Part shown: piece by piece, positions 24,995-35,488 of the stretch
Layout of the letters: every line of letters begins with the position of its first letter
How positions within the stretch are numbered: position 1 is the stretch's first letter
Source of the DNA: Rhodococcus rhodnii
Lineage (GTDB): Bacteria > Actinomycetota > Actinomycetes > Mycobacteriales > Pseudonocardiaceae
Length of the DNA: 64,000 nucleotides
Direction of reading: 5' to 3'
Assembly: GCA_000720375.1 (NCBI GenBank)
Contig: JOAA01000004.1
Span: 62,001 to 126,000, forward strand
Notes under the pieces: generated by a model
Told to the model about the DNA's origin: nothing
Databases searched by the model: none
What the model saw: the letters and a program-made list of their open reading frames with translations, nothing else
Position numbers and translations under genes: made by a program

Positions 24995-27900
24995 GTGCGG
25001 ATCGGGCTTCTCGGGCCGTTGCGGGCCAACGGCACTGTCGCGGGTTCCCGGCTGCGCGCGTTGCTGGTCGTGCTGGCGCTGGAGCCCGGCCGGGTGGTGT
25101 CGATCAGCCGGCTGATCGACGGCGTGTGGGGTGACGATCCGCCCGCACGAGCACCGAACGCACTGCAAGTGCTGGTTTCGCGGCTGCGCAAGTCCCTTGA
25201 CGTAGCGATCGAGTCCCATCCAGCGGGTTATCGGCTGGCCATCGACCCGGACGACGTGGATGCGTCGCGCTTCGAGCGTCTGGTCGCGAGCGTGCGGATG
25301 GCCGACGATCCGACGAAGGCTCAGGTTCTGCGGGAAGCGCTTGGGCTGTGGCGTGGACCGGCGTTGCAGGATGTCGCTGACCAGGAGTTCTTCCAGCCGC
25401 ATGTGGCCAAGCTGACCGAGTTGCGGCTGACCGCGCTGGAAGACCGCATCGAGGCCGATCTGCGGCTCGGGCACGACCCGACGACCGAGTTGACCGCGCT
25501 CGTCGCGGACCATCCGTTGCGGGAACGTCTGGTCGGTGCGCTGATGCGTGCCCTGTACGCGACCGGCCGGACGAACGACGCCCTCACGGTTTACGAAACC
25601 GCACGTCAGGCCCTTGCCGACGAGCTGGGCACGGATCCGTCCGCCGAACTGTCCGCATTGCACACGTCGATCCTGCGGGGCACCGAACGGCCTCGCACGA
25701 ACCTGCGTGCCAGCCTGACCAGCTTCGTCGGCCGGGACGACGAAGTCGCCGAGGTCGTCCGGCTGGTCGGCGAATACCGGCTGACAACGCTCACTGGCCT
25801 TGGCGGAGCAGGCAAAACCCGGTTGTCCATCGAGGCCGCGCGCACGCTGCTGGACCGGGCGACCGATGGCGTGTGGTTCGTCGAGCTCGCGCCGATCAGC
25901 AAGGACGTTGCCCAGACCGTCCTGAGCACGCTGGGCTTGCGTGATCATGCGTTCCAAGGGCCGAGTGAGCCGATCGACCGGCTCTCCGCGGCGCTGAGTG
26001 CCCGGGAAACCGTGCTGGTACTGGACAATTGCGAGCACGTGATCGACGCGGCGGCGGCTTTGGCCGCACGCTTGCTCGGCGACTGTCCCCGGCTCCGGAT
26101 TCTCGCCACCAGCCGTGAACCCCTTGGCATCACTGGGGAAGCGTTGTGGCCAGTCGAGCCACTCGCTTTGCCCCGGGAGAACCCGACGGTCGCGGAGGCG
26201 TTGTCGTCCTCGGCAGTGCGGTTGTTGTACGAGCGAGCCAAAGCGGTGCGTCCAGGTTTCACGATCGACGAGCAGACCGTGGCCGACGTGAGCAGGATTT
26301 GCCGCGCTGTCGACGGGATTCCTTTGGCCATCGAGCTTTCCGCGGCACGTCTGCGCACCATGACGCCGAGCCAACTGGCTTCCCGCCTCGGCGACCGGTT
26401 CCGGTTGCTGACCGGCGGCAGCCGGATGGCGCTCCCCCGGCACCAGACGCTGCGCGCGGTGGTCGACTGGAGCTGGGACCTGTTGACCGGCAAGGAAAAA
26501 GCCGTGTTGCGGCGGCTCGCGGTGTTCGCTGGCGGCGCAACACTCGAGGCCGCCGAGCACGTGTCCGGCGAGGACGTGTTCGACCTGCTCGCCACGCTGG
26601 CGGACAAATCGTTGCTGGTCATAGGCGAGCGTTATCGGTTGCTGGACACCATCAGGGCGTACGGCCTCGAACGGCTCGAAGAATCCGGCGAGGCCGACCA
26701 GATCCGGAAGGCCCATGCCGAGTACTTCCTGACACTCGCCACGACCGCCGACTCCTACCTGCGGGGCCCCGACCAGTTGGCGTGGCTCGATCAGCTCAGC
26801 GCCGAGCAGGACAACATCGAAGCGGCGCTGCGTACTTCCGACGCCCAGACGGCCTTGCAGTTGGTCGGCGCCACCGGCTGGTACTGGTGGCTGAGTGGCC
26901 GGCACGCCAAAGGTTTGGAGCTGACCAGGGCCGCACTGGACATGCCTGGTGCGGCCGACGCGGAAACCCGAGCGGTGGCGTACGCCGTCGGTGCCCTGCT
27001 TTTGCTTGCCACACAGGACAATTGGCCGGACACCACGAGGTTCTTCCAAGGCGCACAGCAGTTCTCCGGGCCGACAACGTCTCCCTTGCTGCGGTTGGTG
27101 AAGCCGTTGAGCCGAGTGCTGGCCGACGAACCCGAAGAGCTGCCCGAGGACGAGGGTTGGGTGGGTGCGGCGTCGCGGTTGCTTCGCGCCGCAGCGCTTC
27201 TGTCACGTGGTGACCGGCAGGACGAGATCGAAAGCGATCTGGAAGAAGCGGTGGCCAGGTTCCGCGAGGTCGGTGACCGTTGGGGTTACATGGTTTCGTT
27301 GTCCAACATGGCCGACCTGCGTGCCCGCAAAGGTGATGTGGCCACCGCACTCGCCCACTTCGAGCAGGCCGTCGCGGTCGGCGTCGAACTGGGCACCGGC
27401 GAGGACCTTGTGCAGAACCGGCTTCGGCTGGCGCAGCTGAGGTTGCTGAGCGGCGACGAGACGGGGTGTGCCGCGACAATCGTCGAGGCCGAACAAGACG
27501 CGGCCCGGATCGGCCTGCCGTCGGTGATGGCGATGGTCGAGCACGGCGCAGCGGAAATCGCCCGCTGGATGGGTGACCTGACGACCGCGCGGGCCCGTCT
27601 CACCAAGGCGGAAAGCGTCGTCGACCAGAACTGGACCATCGCGTGCGCACTGGCCACGCAGTGGGGTTTCCTCGATGGCGTGACCGGGGATCTTGAATCC
27701 GCGCGGGCACGTCATTCCTATGCCCTGACGATGACATTGGGTGGACCGAACTCGGTCTGGGTCGCACACGTCGTCGTCGGTGTCGCTGATCTGGCTTTGC
27801 GCCAAGGAAAACCTGACGAGGCCGCCCGGCTGCTCGCCGCGAGCGATGCCGTACGAGGAACTCCGGATCTGACGCACCCCGATGTGACGCGGATACGCGA

Positions 27901-28021
27901 AGAAGCACGCGCCGCGCTCGGCGAAGCCAAGTTCGCTGAGGCGACGCGTGCTGGCGAGAACGCGACTGTCCACACATTGCTGGAGATCGCGGACCCGACA
28001 TTAGCGATCCCGGTGGTATAG
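24995..28021 (+). CDS. AfsR/SARP-family regulator with NB-ARC-type ATPase and TPR
   Basis: A 1008-aa pathway regulator. Residues 1-95 are an OmpR-like winged helix (MRIGLLGPLRANG, RLIDGVWGDDPPARAPNALQVLVSRLRK), about 95-240 the BTAD domain, about 245-500 a STAND ATPase with P-loop GLGGAGKTRL, Walker B VLVLDNCEH and sensor ILATSREPLGI, and the rest TPR-like helices. Such proteins integrate kinase or metabolite signals and activate secondary metabolism. GTG 24995 follows the GAF gene by 10 bp, so co-transcription is possible. Its last 21 bp overlap the convergent permease gene. Targets unknown; the neighbouring DrrAB-like exporter is a candidate. Confidence 0.92.
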   Translation: MRIGLLGPLRANGTVAGSRLRALLVVLALEPGRVVSISRLIDGVWGDDPPARAPNALQVLVSRLRKSLDVAIESHPAGYRLAIDPDDVDASRFERLVASVRMADDPTKAQVLREALGLWRGPALQDVADQEFFQPHVAKLTELRLTALEDRIEADLRLGHDPTTELTALVADHPLRERLVGALMRALYATGRTNDALTVYETARQALADELGTDPSAELSALHTSILRGTERPRTNLRASLTSFVGRDDEVAEVVRLVGEYRLTTLTGLGGAGKTRLSIEAARTLLDRATDGVWFVELAPISKDVAQTVLSTLGLRDHAFQGPSEPIDRLSAALSARETVLVLDNCEHVIDAAAALAARLLGDCPRLRILATSREPLGITGEALWPVEPLALPRENPTVAEALSSSAVRLLYERAKAVRPGFTIDEQTVADVSRICRAVDGIPLAIELSAARLRTMTPSQLASRLGDRFRLLTGGSRMALPRHQTLRAVVDWSWDLLTGKEKAVLRRLAVFAGGATLEAAEHVSGEDVFDLLATLADKSLLVIGERYRLLDTIRAYGLERLEESGEADQIRKAHAEYFLTLATTADSYLRGPDQLAWLDQLSAEQDNIEAALRTSDAQTALQLVGATGWYWWLSGRHAKGLELTRAALDMPGAADAETRAVAYAVGALLLLATQDNWPDTTRFFQGAQQFSGPTTSPLLRLVKPLSRVLADEPEELPEDEGWVGAASRLLRAAALLSRGDRQDEIESDLEEAVARFREVGDRWGYMVSLSNMADLRARKGDVATALAHFEQAVAVGVELGTGEDLVQNRLRLAQLRLLSGDETGCAATIVEAEQDAARIGLPSVMAMVEHGAAEIARWMGDLTTARARLTKAESVVDQNWTIACALATQWGFLDGVTGDLESARARHSYALTMTLGGPNSVWVAHVVVGVADLALRQGKPDEAARLLAASDAVRGTPDLTHPDVTRIREEARAALGEAKFAEATRAGENATVHTLLEIADPTLAIPVV

Positions 28022-28765
28022 CCTCAGCGCCCAGACGTAGCCGATCAGGGTGAACCCGATCGCCCACAGCGCCGAGACGATCAGGTTGCTGCCGATCGGC
28101 GTGCCCAGCAGCAGCCCGCGGATGGTCTCGATCATCGCGGTGAACGGCTGGTACTCGATGAACCACTGAACGCCCGCGGCCGTCGATTCCGGTGGGACGA
28201 AAGCACTGCTGATGAACGGCAGGAACACCAGCGGAAGCGTCTTGGCGTTGGCGCCTTCGACGTTCCTGGCCGACAGCCCGAACGCGACACCAAGCCAGCT
28301 GATCATCAAGGCGTACAGGACGACCACACCGACGAACGCGATCCAGTCGACGAAACCTGCCTCCGGCTCGAATCCCATCAGCAGCGAGACACCGATGATG
28401 ATCGCGACGGAACCGAGTCCCCGGATCACGTTCGCCACGGCGTGGGCCGTGAGCACCGCGCCACGCGAGATCGGCATGGTCCGGAACCGGGCGATGATCC
28501 CTTCGGTCATGTCCATCGCGGCGCCGAGCGCGGCCTGTGAGACGCCGCCGCTGATACACATGAACACGATCCCGGGCACGATGTAGTCGATGTACCCGGC
28601 GCCGCTCGGCAGGCCCATGCCCATCTGCCCGCCGAAGACGTAAGTGAACAGCAGCAGGAACACCAGCGGCATGATCAGCGCGCTGACGGTTCCGGCGGGA
28701 TATCGCAGGTCGTGCTTGTACTGGCGACGCAACATCGTGCGGGCATTGGCGATCGCGTGGCTCAT
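28001..28765 (-). CDS. ABC-2 type exporter permease, DrrB-like
   Basis: Membrane subunit of a drug/lipid exporter, 254 aa with about six helices. Family features are a cytoplasmic N-terminus (MLRRQYKHDLRYPAGT), the coupling segment GIIARFRTMPISRGAVLTAH, and a FIEYQPFTAMIETIRGLLLG region before the last helix. GGGGAGGAGG precedes ATG 28765 closely. It is downstream of its ATPase with a 73-bp gap and its 3' end overlaps the convergent AfsR-like gene by 21 bp, so transcription of one may interfere with the other. Substrate not predictable. Confidence 0.9.
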   Translation of the reverse strand: MSHAIANARTMLRRQYKHDLRYPAGTVSALIMPLVFLLLFTYVFGGQMGMGLPSGAGYIDYIVPGIVFMCISGGVSQAALGAAMDMTEGIIARFRTMPISRGAVLTAHAVANVIRGLGSVAIIIGVSLLMGFEPEAGFVDWIAFVGVVVLYALMISWLGVAFGLSARNVEGANAKTLPLVFLPFISSAFVPPESTAAGVQWFIEYQPFTAMIETIRGLLLGTPIGSNLIVSALWAIGFTLIGYVWALRLYHRDR

Positions 28766-28838
28766 GCCTCCTCCCCGCTGTGGTCACGAACGTCGCATGA
28801 GCCGGGCACTGTGTTGAATGATTCGCTCGCAAGCTCGC

Positions 28839-29756
28839 TCATCGTGAGGCCTCCCCGGTGAGAGCGAAGAAAACGTCGTCGAGGTCGGGTGTGTGCACGG
28901 CCAGTCCGGCGACTTCGAGGTGATCGAGCCGGTCGAGAACCGCGCGCAGGGCCTTCACGTCGCCGTCGCTGGGCACCTGCAGCGTGAGGGCTTCGTCGTC
29001 GCAGGTTGCCGCGCCGAGCACGCGAGCGGCTTCGTCGAGCGTGCGGGCGTCGTGGAACCGCAACAGGATGTGGCCGCCGGGGATGAGCCGCTTGAGTCCG
29101 GCCGGGGTGCCCTCTGCCATGATCCGGCCGTGGTCGAGCACCGCGATCCGGTCGGCCAACTGGTCGGCTTCGTCGAGGTACTGGGTGGTCAGGAAGATCG
29201 TCACGCCGCTGGTGACCAGCTCGCGGACGATCTGCCACATGGTGTGCCTGCTGCGCGGGTCGAGGCCGGTGGTCGGCTCGTCCAGGAAGATGATCTTCGG
29301 CGTGCCGGTCAGGGTCATCGCCAGGTCGAGCCGCCTGCGCATTCCGCCCGAGTACGTCATCGCGAACTTGTCGGCCGCGTCCTCGAGATCGAACCGTGCC
29401 AGCAGCTCGGCGGCCCGTTTGCGCGAGTCGGGGACCCGGTACAGGTCGCCCATCATGATCAGGTTCTCGGCGCCGGTCAGCAGGTTGTCGACCGCCGAGA
29501 ACTGGCCGGTGACGCCGATGGCGCCACGGATCGCGCCGGCCTGCCTGACCAGGTCGAATCCGGCGACACGGACCGTGCCCGCGTCTGCCGAGGTCAAGGT
29601 GGACAGGATCTTCACCGCGGTGGTCTTGCCCGCGCCGTTCGGACCGAGCAGGGAGAACACCGTGCCCTCGGCGACATCGAGATCGATGCCGCCGAGCACG
29701 GTCTGCTCGCCGTACGACTTGCGCAGGCCGGTCACCGTGATTGCGGACTTCGTCAT
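28839..29756 (-). CDS. ABC exporter ATPase, DrrA-like
   Basis: ATPase partner of the downstream permease, 305 aa. It has Walker A GPNGAGKTT, signature YSGGMRRRLD, Walker B IIFLDEPTTGLDP, switch TTQYLDEAD (Gln in place of His) and a DrrA-type C-terminus ending in PDLDDVFFALTGE. ATG 29754-29756 is chosen as the family-like start MTKSAITVTGLRKSYG; frames with 10 or 31 more residues exist upstream but add nothing recognisable. It is divergent from an operon of small exported proteins and a two-component system at 29873. Confidence 0.9.
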   Translation of the reverse strand: MTKSAITVTGLRKSYGEQTVLGGIDLDVAEGTVFSLLGPNGAGKTTAVKILSTLTSADAGTVRVAGFDLVRQAGAIRGAIGVTGQFSAVDNLLTGAENLIMMGDLYRVPDSRKRAAELLARFDLEDAADKFAMTYSGGMRRRLDLAMTLTGTPKIIFLDEPTTGLDPRSRHTMWQIVRELVTSGVTIFLTTQYLDEADQLADRIAVLDHGRIMAEGTPAGLKRLIPGGHILLRFHDARTLDEAARVLGAATCDDEALTLQVPSDGDVKALRAVLDRLDHLEVAGLAVHTPDLDDVFFALTGEASR

Positions 29757-29872
29757 GCCCAGCAGGCTCGCGAGCACCGCTTTCATGTCGTTGAGCGCTC
29801 GCTGACAGGGCCTTACAAAACCCGAACATTCGCCAGACGTCTCGCTCATGCCCGGCGGTCAGAGTGTGTGCC

Positions 29873-30238
29873 ATGAAGTGGACACACCGCATCGCCGCCG
29901 CGAGCGGCGCGACCGTGATGAGCCTGGCCCTGCTGACGTCGACCGCCAGTGCCCAGACACCGGCACAGACGCCGACGTTCGACGTCAAGAAGGTCTGCGA
30001 GCAGCGGGTCCCCAAGCTGGAGAACCGCGTGAACAAGGCGCTGACCAGGATCAACGGCGGAGCCGACGTGCGCGGCTCGGTCGCCAACCTGCGGGCGCGC
30101 GCCGAGCGGGCGACCGACCCGGCGCAGAAGGACTGGCTGAGTGGCAAGGCCGACCACCGCGCACAGCGCACTGAGCTGCTCAAGAAGGCACAGGAGCGGC
30201 TCAGCACCTACAAGCAGAAGTACTGCACGGGCAAATGA
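29873..30238 (+). CDS. Small secreted helical protein
   Basis: A 121-aa protein with a Sec signal peptide (MKWTHRIAAASGATVMSLAL, cleavage near ASA-Q at residue 29). The mature 90 residues are highly charged and helical, with two Cys (in KKVCEQRV and the tail KYCTGK) that could form one disulfide closing a helical bundle. ATG 29873 gives the best signal sequence. The stop overlaps the next gene as ATGA. It heads a four-gene operon with a tiny lipoprotein, a response regulator and a histidine kinase, so it is a candidate signal or sensor accessory for that two-component system. No family recognised. Confidence 0.8.
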   Translation: MKWTHRIAAASGATVMSLALLTSTASAQTPAQTPTFDVKKVCEQRVPKLENRVNKALTRINGGADVRGSVANLRARAERATDPAQKDWLSGKADHRAQRTELLKKAQERLSTYKQKYCTGK

Positions 30239-30364
30239 GGCGCTCATTGGCAGTGGCCGCGGTCTTGGCGTTCCTGCTCACCGGGTGCCAGAAGCAGGAA
30301 GACCCGCCGGTCGGTGACCTAGACTCCGTCGAGTCCACACTCAACAGTGTCGAGTCGGAGCTGA

Positions 30365-30375
<11 letters not shown>
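30235..30375 (+). CDS. 46-aa lipoprotein
   Basis: A very short gene starting ATG at 30235 inside the stop of the previous gene (ATGA) and ending TAG at 30373-30375, inside the start region of the response regulator gene (ATG 30365). The product has a complete lipoprotein signal, RRSLAVAAVLAFLLTGC, with lipobox LTGC, leaving a mature peptide of only about 29 residues, acidic and containing a DSVESTLNSVESELNE near-repeat. The double overlap argues strongly for real, coupled translation. It may tether or modulate the neighbouring sensor kinase in the outer leaflet. Confidence 0.75.
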
Positions 30376-31032
<657 letters not shown>

Positions 31033-31036
<4 letters not shown>

Positions 31037-32367
31037 TCCGCTCGCTCGCCGGCCGGGTCATCATCGTCTGCCTTGCCGTGGCGGGGATCTCCGCTCTGGT
31101 CGCCGGGTTCGTGCTGTTCCGGTTGGTCTCCACGACCTCGCTGGACGTGACCAAGCGGGTGCTGGCCAACCAGGCGGACGTGCTGGCCGCGCAGCTCTTC
31201 GAGACCGACGGCGCCCTGTCCGGGCGGCGCCGGGTGGTGGACATCCTTGAACGGCAAGGAATTTCCGTCGTCGCCGTGAGCCAGCGTGGCGTGGTCATCG
31301 GCGACGTGAACGCCGTTGCCGCGGCCAAACAGGCCAAAGCTGTCGACGGCGGAACGGTTTCCGAAACAGTGGATTCCGGCGGGCGTACGTATCTCGTCGA
31401 GGCCCGTGACGCCCCTCGCGGCAGTTTCGCCTTGGTGCTGCAGCCTTCCGCGGACCGGTCCACCATCCGGCGGCTGATCGGGAACATCCTGTTCGCGCTG
31501 GGAATCGGGCTGGTGGTGGCCGCTGTGGCGGGCATCGTGCTCGGACGTCTGCTGGCGCGCCCGTTGCGACGGACCGCTCAAGTCGCGCACACCATGCGCA
31601 CGGGCAGACGTGATCTGCGGGTTCCCGTCGAAGGCCCGCGTGAGGTCGCCGACGTCGCCGGATCGGTCAATTCCCTGGCGGACGCGTTGCAGCGCAGCGA
31701 ATCCCGGCAGCGGGACTTCCTGCTTTCGGTCTCCCACGAGCTCAGGACGCCGTTGACCGCGGTCCGCGGGTTCGCCGAGTCGCTCGCCGACGGGGTCGTG
31801 CCGCCGGACCAGGCCGCGGAGGTCGGGCGGACCATCGAGAACGAGGCCCAGCGACTGGAGCGGCTGGTCGGCGACCTGCTGGACCTGGCAAGGCTGTCCG
31901 CCGACGACTTCCGGCTGGACATCGCCCCGGTCGACCTGTCCGGTGTGGTGCGGGAAACCGCGGACGTGTGGTCCGTGCGGTGTGCCAGGGAAGGCGTCGA
32001 TTTCCGGCTGACCAACCCGGATCATCCCGTTGGCGTGCACACTGATCCACGCAGGCTGCGGCAGGCGTTGGACGGGCTGATGGAGAACGCGCTGCGGGTC
32101 ACGCCGTCCGGCCGTCCGATCGTGCTGGCGCACCTGCCGGGACGGGTGTTGCAAGTCCGCGACGGCGGGCCCGGCCTGTCCGAAGAGGACTACCGAATCG
32201 CGTTCGACCGTGGCGCGCTGCACCGCCGTTACCAAGGGATCCGGCCGGTCGGGACCGGACTGGGGCTGGCGATCGTGCACGGGCTGGTGACCAGGATGGG
32301 CGGTAGGATCGACGCCGGGCCCGCGCCCGAGGGCGGCGCCTGTTTCACGATCACGCTGCCCGGGTAG
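31033..32367 (+). CDS. Two-component sensor histidine kinase
   Basis: A 444-aa membrane kinase partnered with the preceding regulator. There are two membrane helices (about 9-31 and 150-171) enclosing an extracytoplasmic sensor of about 118 residues, a HAMP-like linker, the dimerisation/phosphoacceptor box SVSHELRTPLT with His235 and a HATPase domain with MENALRV (N box), VRDGGPG (G1) and GTGLGLAIVHG (G2). The start overlaps the regulator stop. The sensor domain family is not recognised; the exported products of the first two genes are possible partners. Confidence 0.92.
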
Positions 32368-32376
32368 GTGATTCAG

Positions 32377-33705
32377 GTGCGGACGCAACGGGAAGTCGAG
32401 CGCAAGTACGAAGCATCCCCCGACGCTGAGCTGCCGGAACTGCCCGGTGCCGTCGACCCGCGGCACGAGACGCTCGACGCGGTCTACTACGACACCGAGG
32501 ACCTCCGGCTGATCCGCGGGGGTCTGACGCTGCGCCGCCGGGAAGGCGGCGCGGACGAGGGCTGGCACCTGAAAGTGCCTGTCGGCGAGGACACCCGCGA
32601 CGAGATCCACCTGCCGCTGGACGGAAGCGAAGAACCGCCCGAACAGTTCGCAGATCTGACGCTCGGCTACACCCGTGGCTCGGCGCTGCGGCCCGTCGCC
32701 CGGATCACCACCGAACGGACGATCTGGGAGATCGACGGCGCCGAACTCACCGACGACCACGTGACGGCGACCCGGCCAGGTGCCGACCCCATGGTGTTCC
32801 GGGAGATCGAAGTCGAAGGCGACCCCGACGCGCTCGACCGCACCGAGGAACCGTTGCGGTCAGCGGGTTTCGAGCGATCGTCGCTGCCGTCCAAGCTCGC
32901 TCGTGTGCTCGGTACGAAGGCCACGCGAGTGCAACCGGGCAAGAGCGCGGGCCAGGTCGTACTGGCGTACGCCGCCACCCAGATCGAGAAGATCAAGTAC
33001 TACGACATCCTGGTGCGCCAGGACGTCGACGACTCCGTGCACCAGATGCGGGTCGCGACCCGCCGGTTGCGCAGCGCGCTGCGCGTGTACCGCAAGATCG
33101 TCTCAAGCGGTGACCTCGACGCCGAGCTGCAGTGGCTCGGCCGAGAACTGAGCCCGGCCCGTGACCTCGAGGTGCAGTCCGCCCGGCTCACCAAAGCGGT
33201 CTCGGAGCTGCCCGTCGAGCTGGTCATCGGACCGGTGCGGGCCCGGCTGGTCCGGTACTTCAGCCCGGCGCAGGCGCAGGCTCGCGAGAACGTGCTGCGG
33301 ACGTTGCGCGATGAGCGTTACCTCCGGCTGCTGGACAAACTGGACGAGTGGGTCACCTCGCCGCCGTTCACGGAGAAGGCTTCGCGGAAGGCCTCGAAGG
33401 AGTTGCCGAAGCACACCTCCCGGGCCGAGGACAAGGTAGGCACTCGGCTGGACGCGGGTGAGATCCATCGGGCACGCAAGGCCGCCAAACGTTTGCGGTA
33501 CGGACTCGAGGTGCATGGCTCCGACAAGGCTCGTAAGCACGCGAAGGCGTTCACCAAGCTGGCCGGCGAGTACCAGGACAGCGTGGTCGCCCTGCCGCTG
33601 CTGCGCACGCTCGGCATGGAGGGGAACGGGTTCACATTCGGTCTGCTCTACGGCCAGGAGCAGGCCAACGCCGAACGGATCCGTGCGTCACTGAGGTGGG
33701 GCTAG
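32377..33705 (+). CDS. CYTH and CHAD domain-containing protein
   Basis: A 442-aa two-domain protein. The N-terminal CYTH domain (about 1-200) carries the ExExK signature EVERKYE and alternating acidic/basic strands of a triphosphate-tunnel metalloenzyme, which bind inorganic triphosphate or nucleotides with Mg. The C-terminal CHAD domain (about 210-440) is helical with conserved His/Arg, including VHQMRVATRRLRSALR and HRARKAAKRLRYGLE, and in other bacteria targets polyphosphate granules. GTG 32377 is chosen because AGGTGA lies 5 nt upstream; GTG 32368 abuts the kinase stop. It follows the two-component operon and may be co-transcribed. Confidence 0.9.
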   Translation: MRTQREVERKYEASPDAELPELPGAVDPRHETLDAVYYDTEDLRLIRGGLTLRRREGGADEGWHLKVPVGEDTRDEIHLPLDGSEEPPEQFADLTLGYTRGSALRPVARITTERTIWEIDGAELTDDHVTATRPGADPMVFREIEVEGDPDALDRTEEPLRSAGFERSSLPSKLARVLGTKATRVQPGKSAGQVVLAYAATQIEKIKYYDILVRQDVDDSVHQMRVATRRLRSALRVYRKIVSSGDLDAELQWLGRELSPARDLEVQSARLTKAVSELPVELVIGPVRARLVRYFSPAQAQARENVLRTLRDERYLRLLDKLDEWVTSPPFTEKASRKASKELPKHTSRAEDKVGTRLDAGEIHRARKAAKRLRYGLEVHGSDKARKHAKAFTKLAGEYQDSVVALPLLRTLGMEGNGFTFGLLYGQEQANAERIRASLRWG

Positions 33706-33788
33706 GCCCACCTGGCATCTGGGCCTGCGAGCAATGCGCGAGCCTTCCGTGGTCCGTCAGACTGTGTGAGGACCACGGGAGGGGCAGG

Positions 33789-35483
33789 ATGCGGCAGGCC
33801 AGGGCGGTATGGCGCAGCGTTCAGCTGCTGGGCGTAGCGCTGCTCAGCCTGCCGATGTTCGTGTGGGTGTTCGCCAACTGCTCGATCGTGGTCACCGCAC
33901 CGATGGTGATCAAGGACTCCCGCTGGCTGCCGAACCTGGCCAGGCGGCTGGCCGGGGTGCCGCTCGACGGCGTCTACTGGCCGGACCCGCCACCCCCGAC
34001 CCTCGACGAGGACGGCCTGTACCGGGTCGGCGACAACCTGGTCAAGAAGCCGCGCTGGTACGACGAGTTCGACCGGCTGCTCCACTGGGCGATCGACGAC
34101 CCAGGTACGCGCCGCGACCTGAACTGGATGTTCGCGAACTTCTTCGTCGGCGGAGTGCTGGCCGGCCTGGCACCGGGCCTGATCGGCCTGGGCATCTGGC
34201 TGGCCTTCACCCCGCAGTGGCCTTTCGCGTTGGTCGCTCTTGCAGCCGGCTACTTGGCGGCACCCTGGCTCGTGCAGGTGCACAACCGGTGGTCGTACGT
34301 GATGTTGAAGGCGAAGCACGATGGAGTGATGTTCCGTTTCTGGGCGCGAGTGCGCGGGCGAATCAAAGTGTTGTGGTTCGTGACCGTCCATTTCCTGCTC
34401 GCGTTGGGGACAGCACTGACGTCCACGGTGGTCCTGGTGATCGGTGCCGTACCGATCCACGTCTGGGGCCTGTGGATCTTCGCGTGGGTCCCGCTGGTGA
34501 TGATGATCCGCGAGTTGACCTCGTTCCGCCGGAAGGACATCCCAGCGCCGTACATGCCTGCGCCAATGTTGCCACCACCACGGCCTGACGGCATGTACCG
34601 CTACCGCAACCAACTCCACAAGACACCCACTAGCTACATGCGCTCCGCCCGTTATCGCTGGGTGATGACAGACGTGGCAACGTGGCGTGACTTCGCTTCG
34701 GCTTATGTCGACACCCTGTTCGGCTTGGTTGCCATCCCTATGGCTGTGTTCGCTCCTTCGTGGACCCGGTCCCTGCAGCTGAAGGTGTCCCGCTGGCTGC
34801 TCGCCCCGACCACACAAGCTGTTCTGGCGCAACGAGTCCAGCAACTGACCACGACCCGTGCCGACGCCACCGACGCCCAAGCCGCCGAGCTGCGCCGAAT
34901 CGAACGCGACCTGCACGACGGCGCCCAGGCCAGGCTCGTGGCGATGGGCCTGCACCTGGGCGCGGTGGAACGCCTGATCGACCAAGACCCGGCGGCAGCC
35001 AAATCCCTGGTGGCGAAGACAAAGGCGGCATCAGCCGAGGCTCTGACCGAGTTGCGGGACCTTGTGCGCGGCATCCACCCACCGGTTCTGGCCGAACGCG
35101 GCCTCGGCGACGCTTTGCGGGCGTTGGCGTTGGACAGTCCGCTGAAGGTCACGGTGGAGGGGAAGGTGATCGGCAGACCGGCTTCACCGATCGAGTCCGC
35201 GGTGTACTTCGCGGTGAGCGAGCTACTCACCAACGTGGCCAAGCATGCCGCGGCCACCCGTGTGATCATCCACATCAGACACTCGGAGCACGCGCTGGAG
35301 ATCTCCGTGATCGACGATGGCCGGGGTGGGGCTTCGCCTGAGAGGGGCACCGGATTGCGTGGTGTTCAACGACGTCTGGCCACTTTTGATGGCACGTTCG
35401 ACGTCACAAGTCCGCCAGGCGGCCCCACCATCGCCACCCTCAAAGTCCCCAGCCCAGCAACTCCCCCACCAGCGCAGCCCTGA
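33789..35483 (+). CDS. NarL-type sensor histidine kinase with duplicated sensor module (orphan)
   Basis: A 564-aa kinase. The N-terminal 350 residues contain several membrane helices and two copies of a similar module: PPPPTLDEDGLYRVGDNLVK and PPPRPDGMYRYRNQLHKTP, each followed by an aromatic, TRRD/TWRD-containing helix and a membrane segment. The transmitter has the HisKA_3 box RRIERDLHDGAQARLVAMG with His376 and a HATPase domain (ELLTNVAKHAAATRV, VIDDGRGG, GTGLRGVQRRL). ATG 33789 follows GGGAGGGGC. No LuxR-type response regulator is adjacent, although such kinases are normally paired. Signal unknown. Confidence 0.87.
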   Translation: MRQARAVWRSVQLLGVALLSLPMFVWVFANCSIVVTAPMVIKDSRWLPNLARRLAGVPLDGVYWPDPPPPTLDEDGLYRVGDNLVKKPRWYDEFDRLLHWAIDDPGTRRDLNWMFANFFVGGVLAGLAPGLIGLGIWLAFTPQWPFALVALAAGYLAAPWLVQVHNRWSYVMLKAKHDGVMFRFWARVRGRIKVLWFVTVHFLLALGTALTSTVVLVIGAVPIHVWGLWIFAWVPLVMMIRELTSFRRKDIPAPYMPAPMLPPPRPDGMYRYRNQLHKTPTSYMRSARYRWVMTDVATWRDFASAYVDTLFGLVAIPMAVFAPSWTRSLQLKVSRWLLAPTTQAVLAQRVQQLTTTRADATDAQAAELRRIERDLHDGAQARLVAMGLHLGAVERLIDQDPAAAKSLVAKTKAASAEALTELRDLVRGIHPPVLAERGLGDALRALALDSPLKVTVEGKVIGRPASPIESAVYFAVSELLTNVAKHAAATRVIIHIRHSEHALEISVIDDGRGGASPERGTGLRGVQRRLATFDGTFDVTSPPGGPTIATLKVPSPATPPPAQP

Positions 35484-35488
35484 ACCAG

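Noticed and set aside
24692..27049. 785-codon minus-strand frame opposite the AfsR-like gene
   Set aside because: Antisense shadow of a well-supported regulator.
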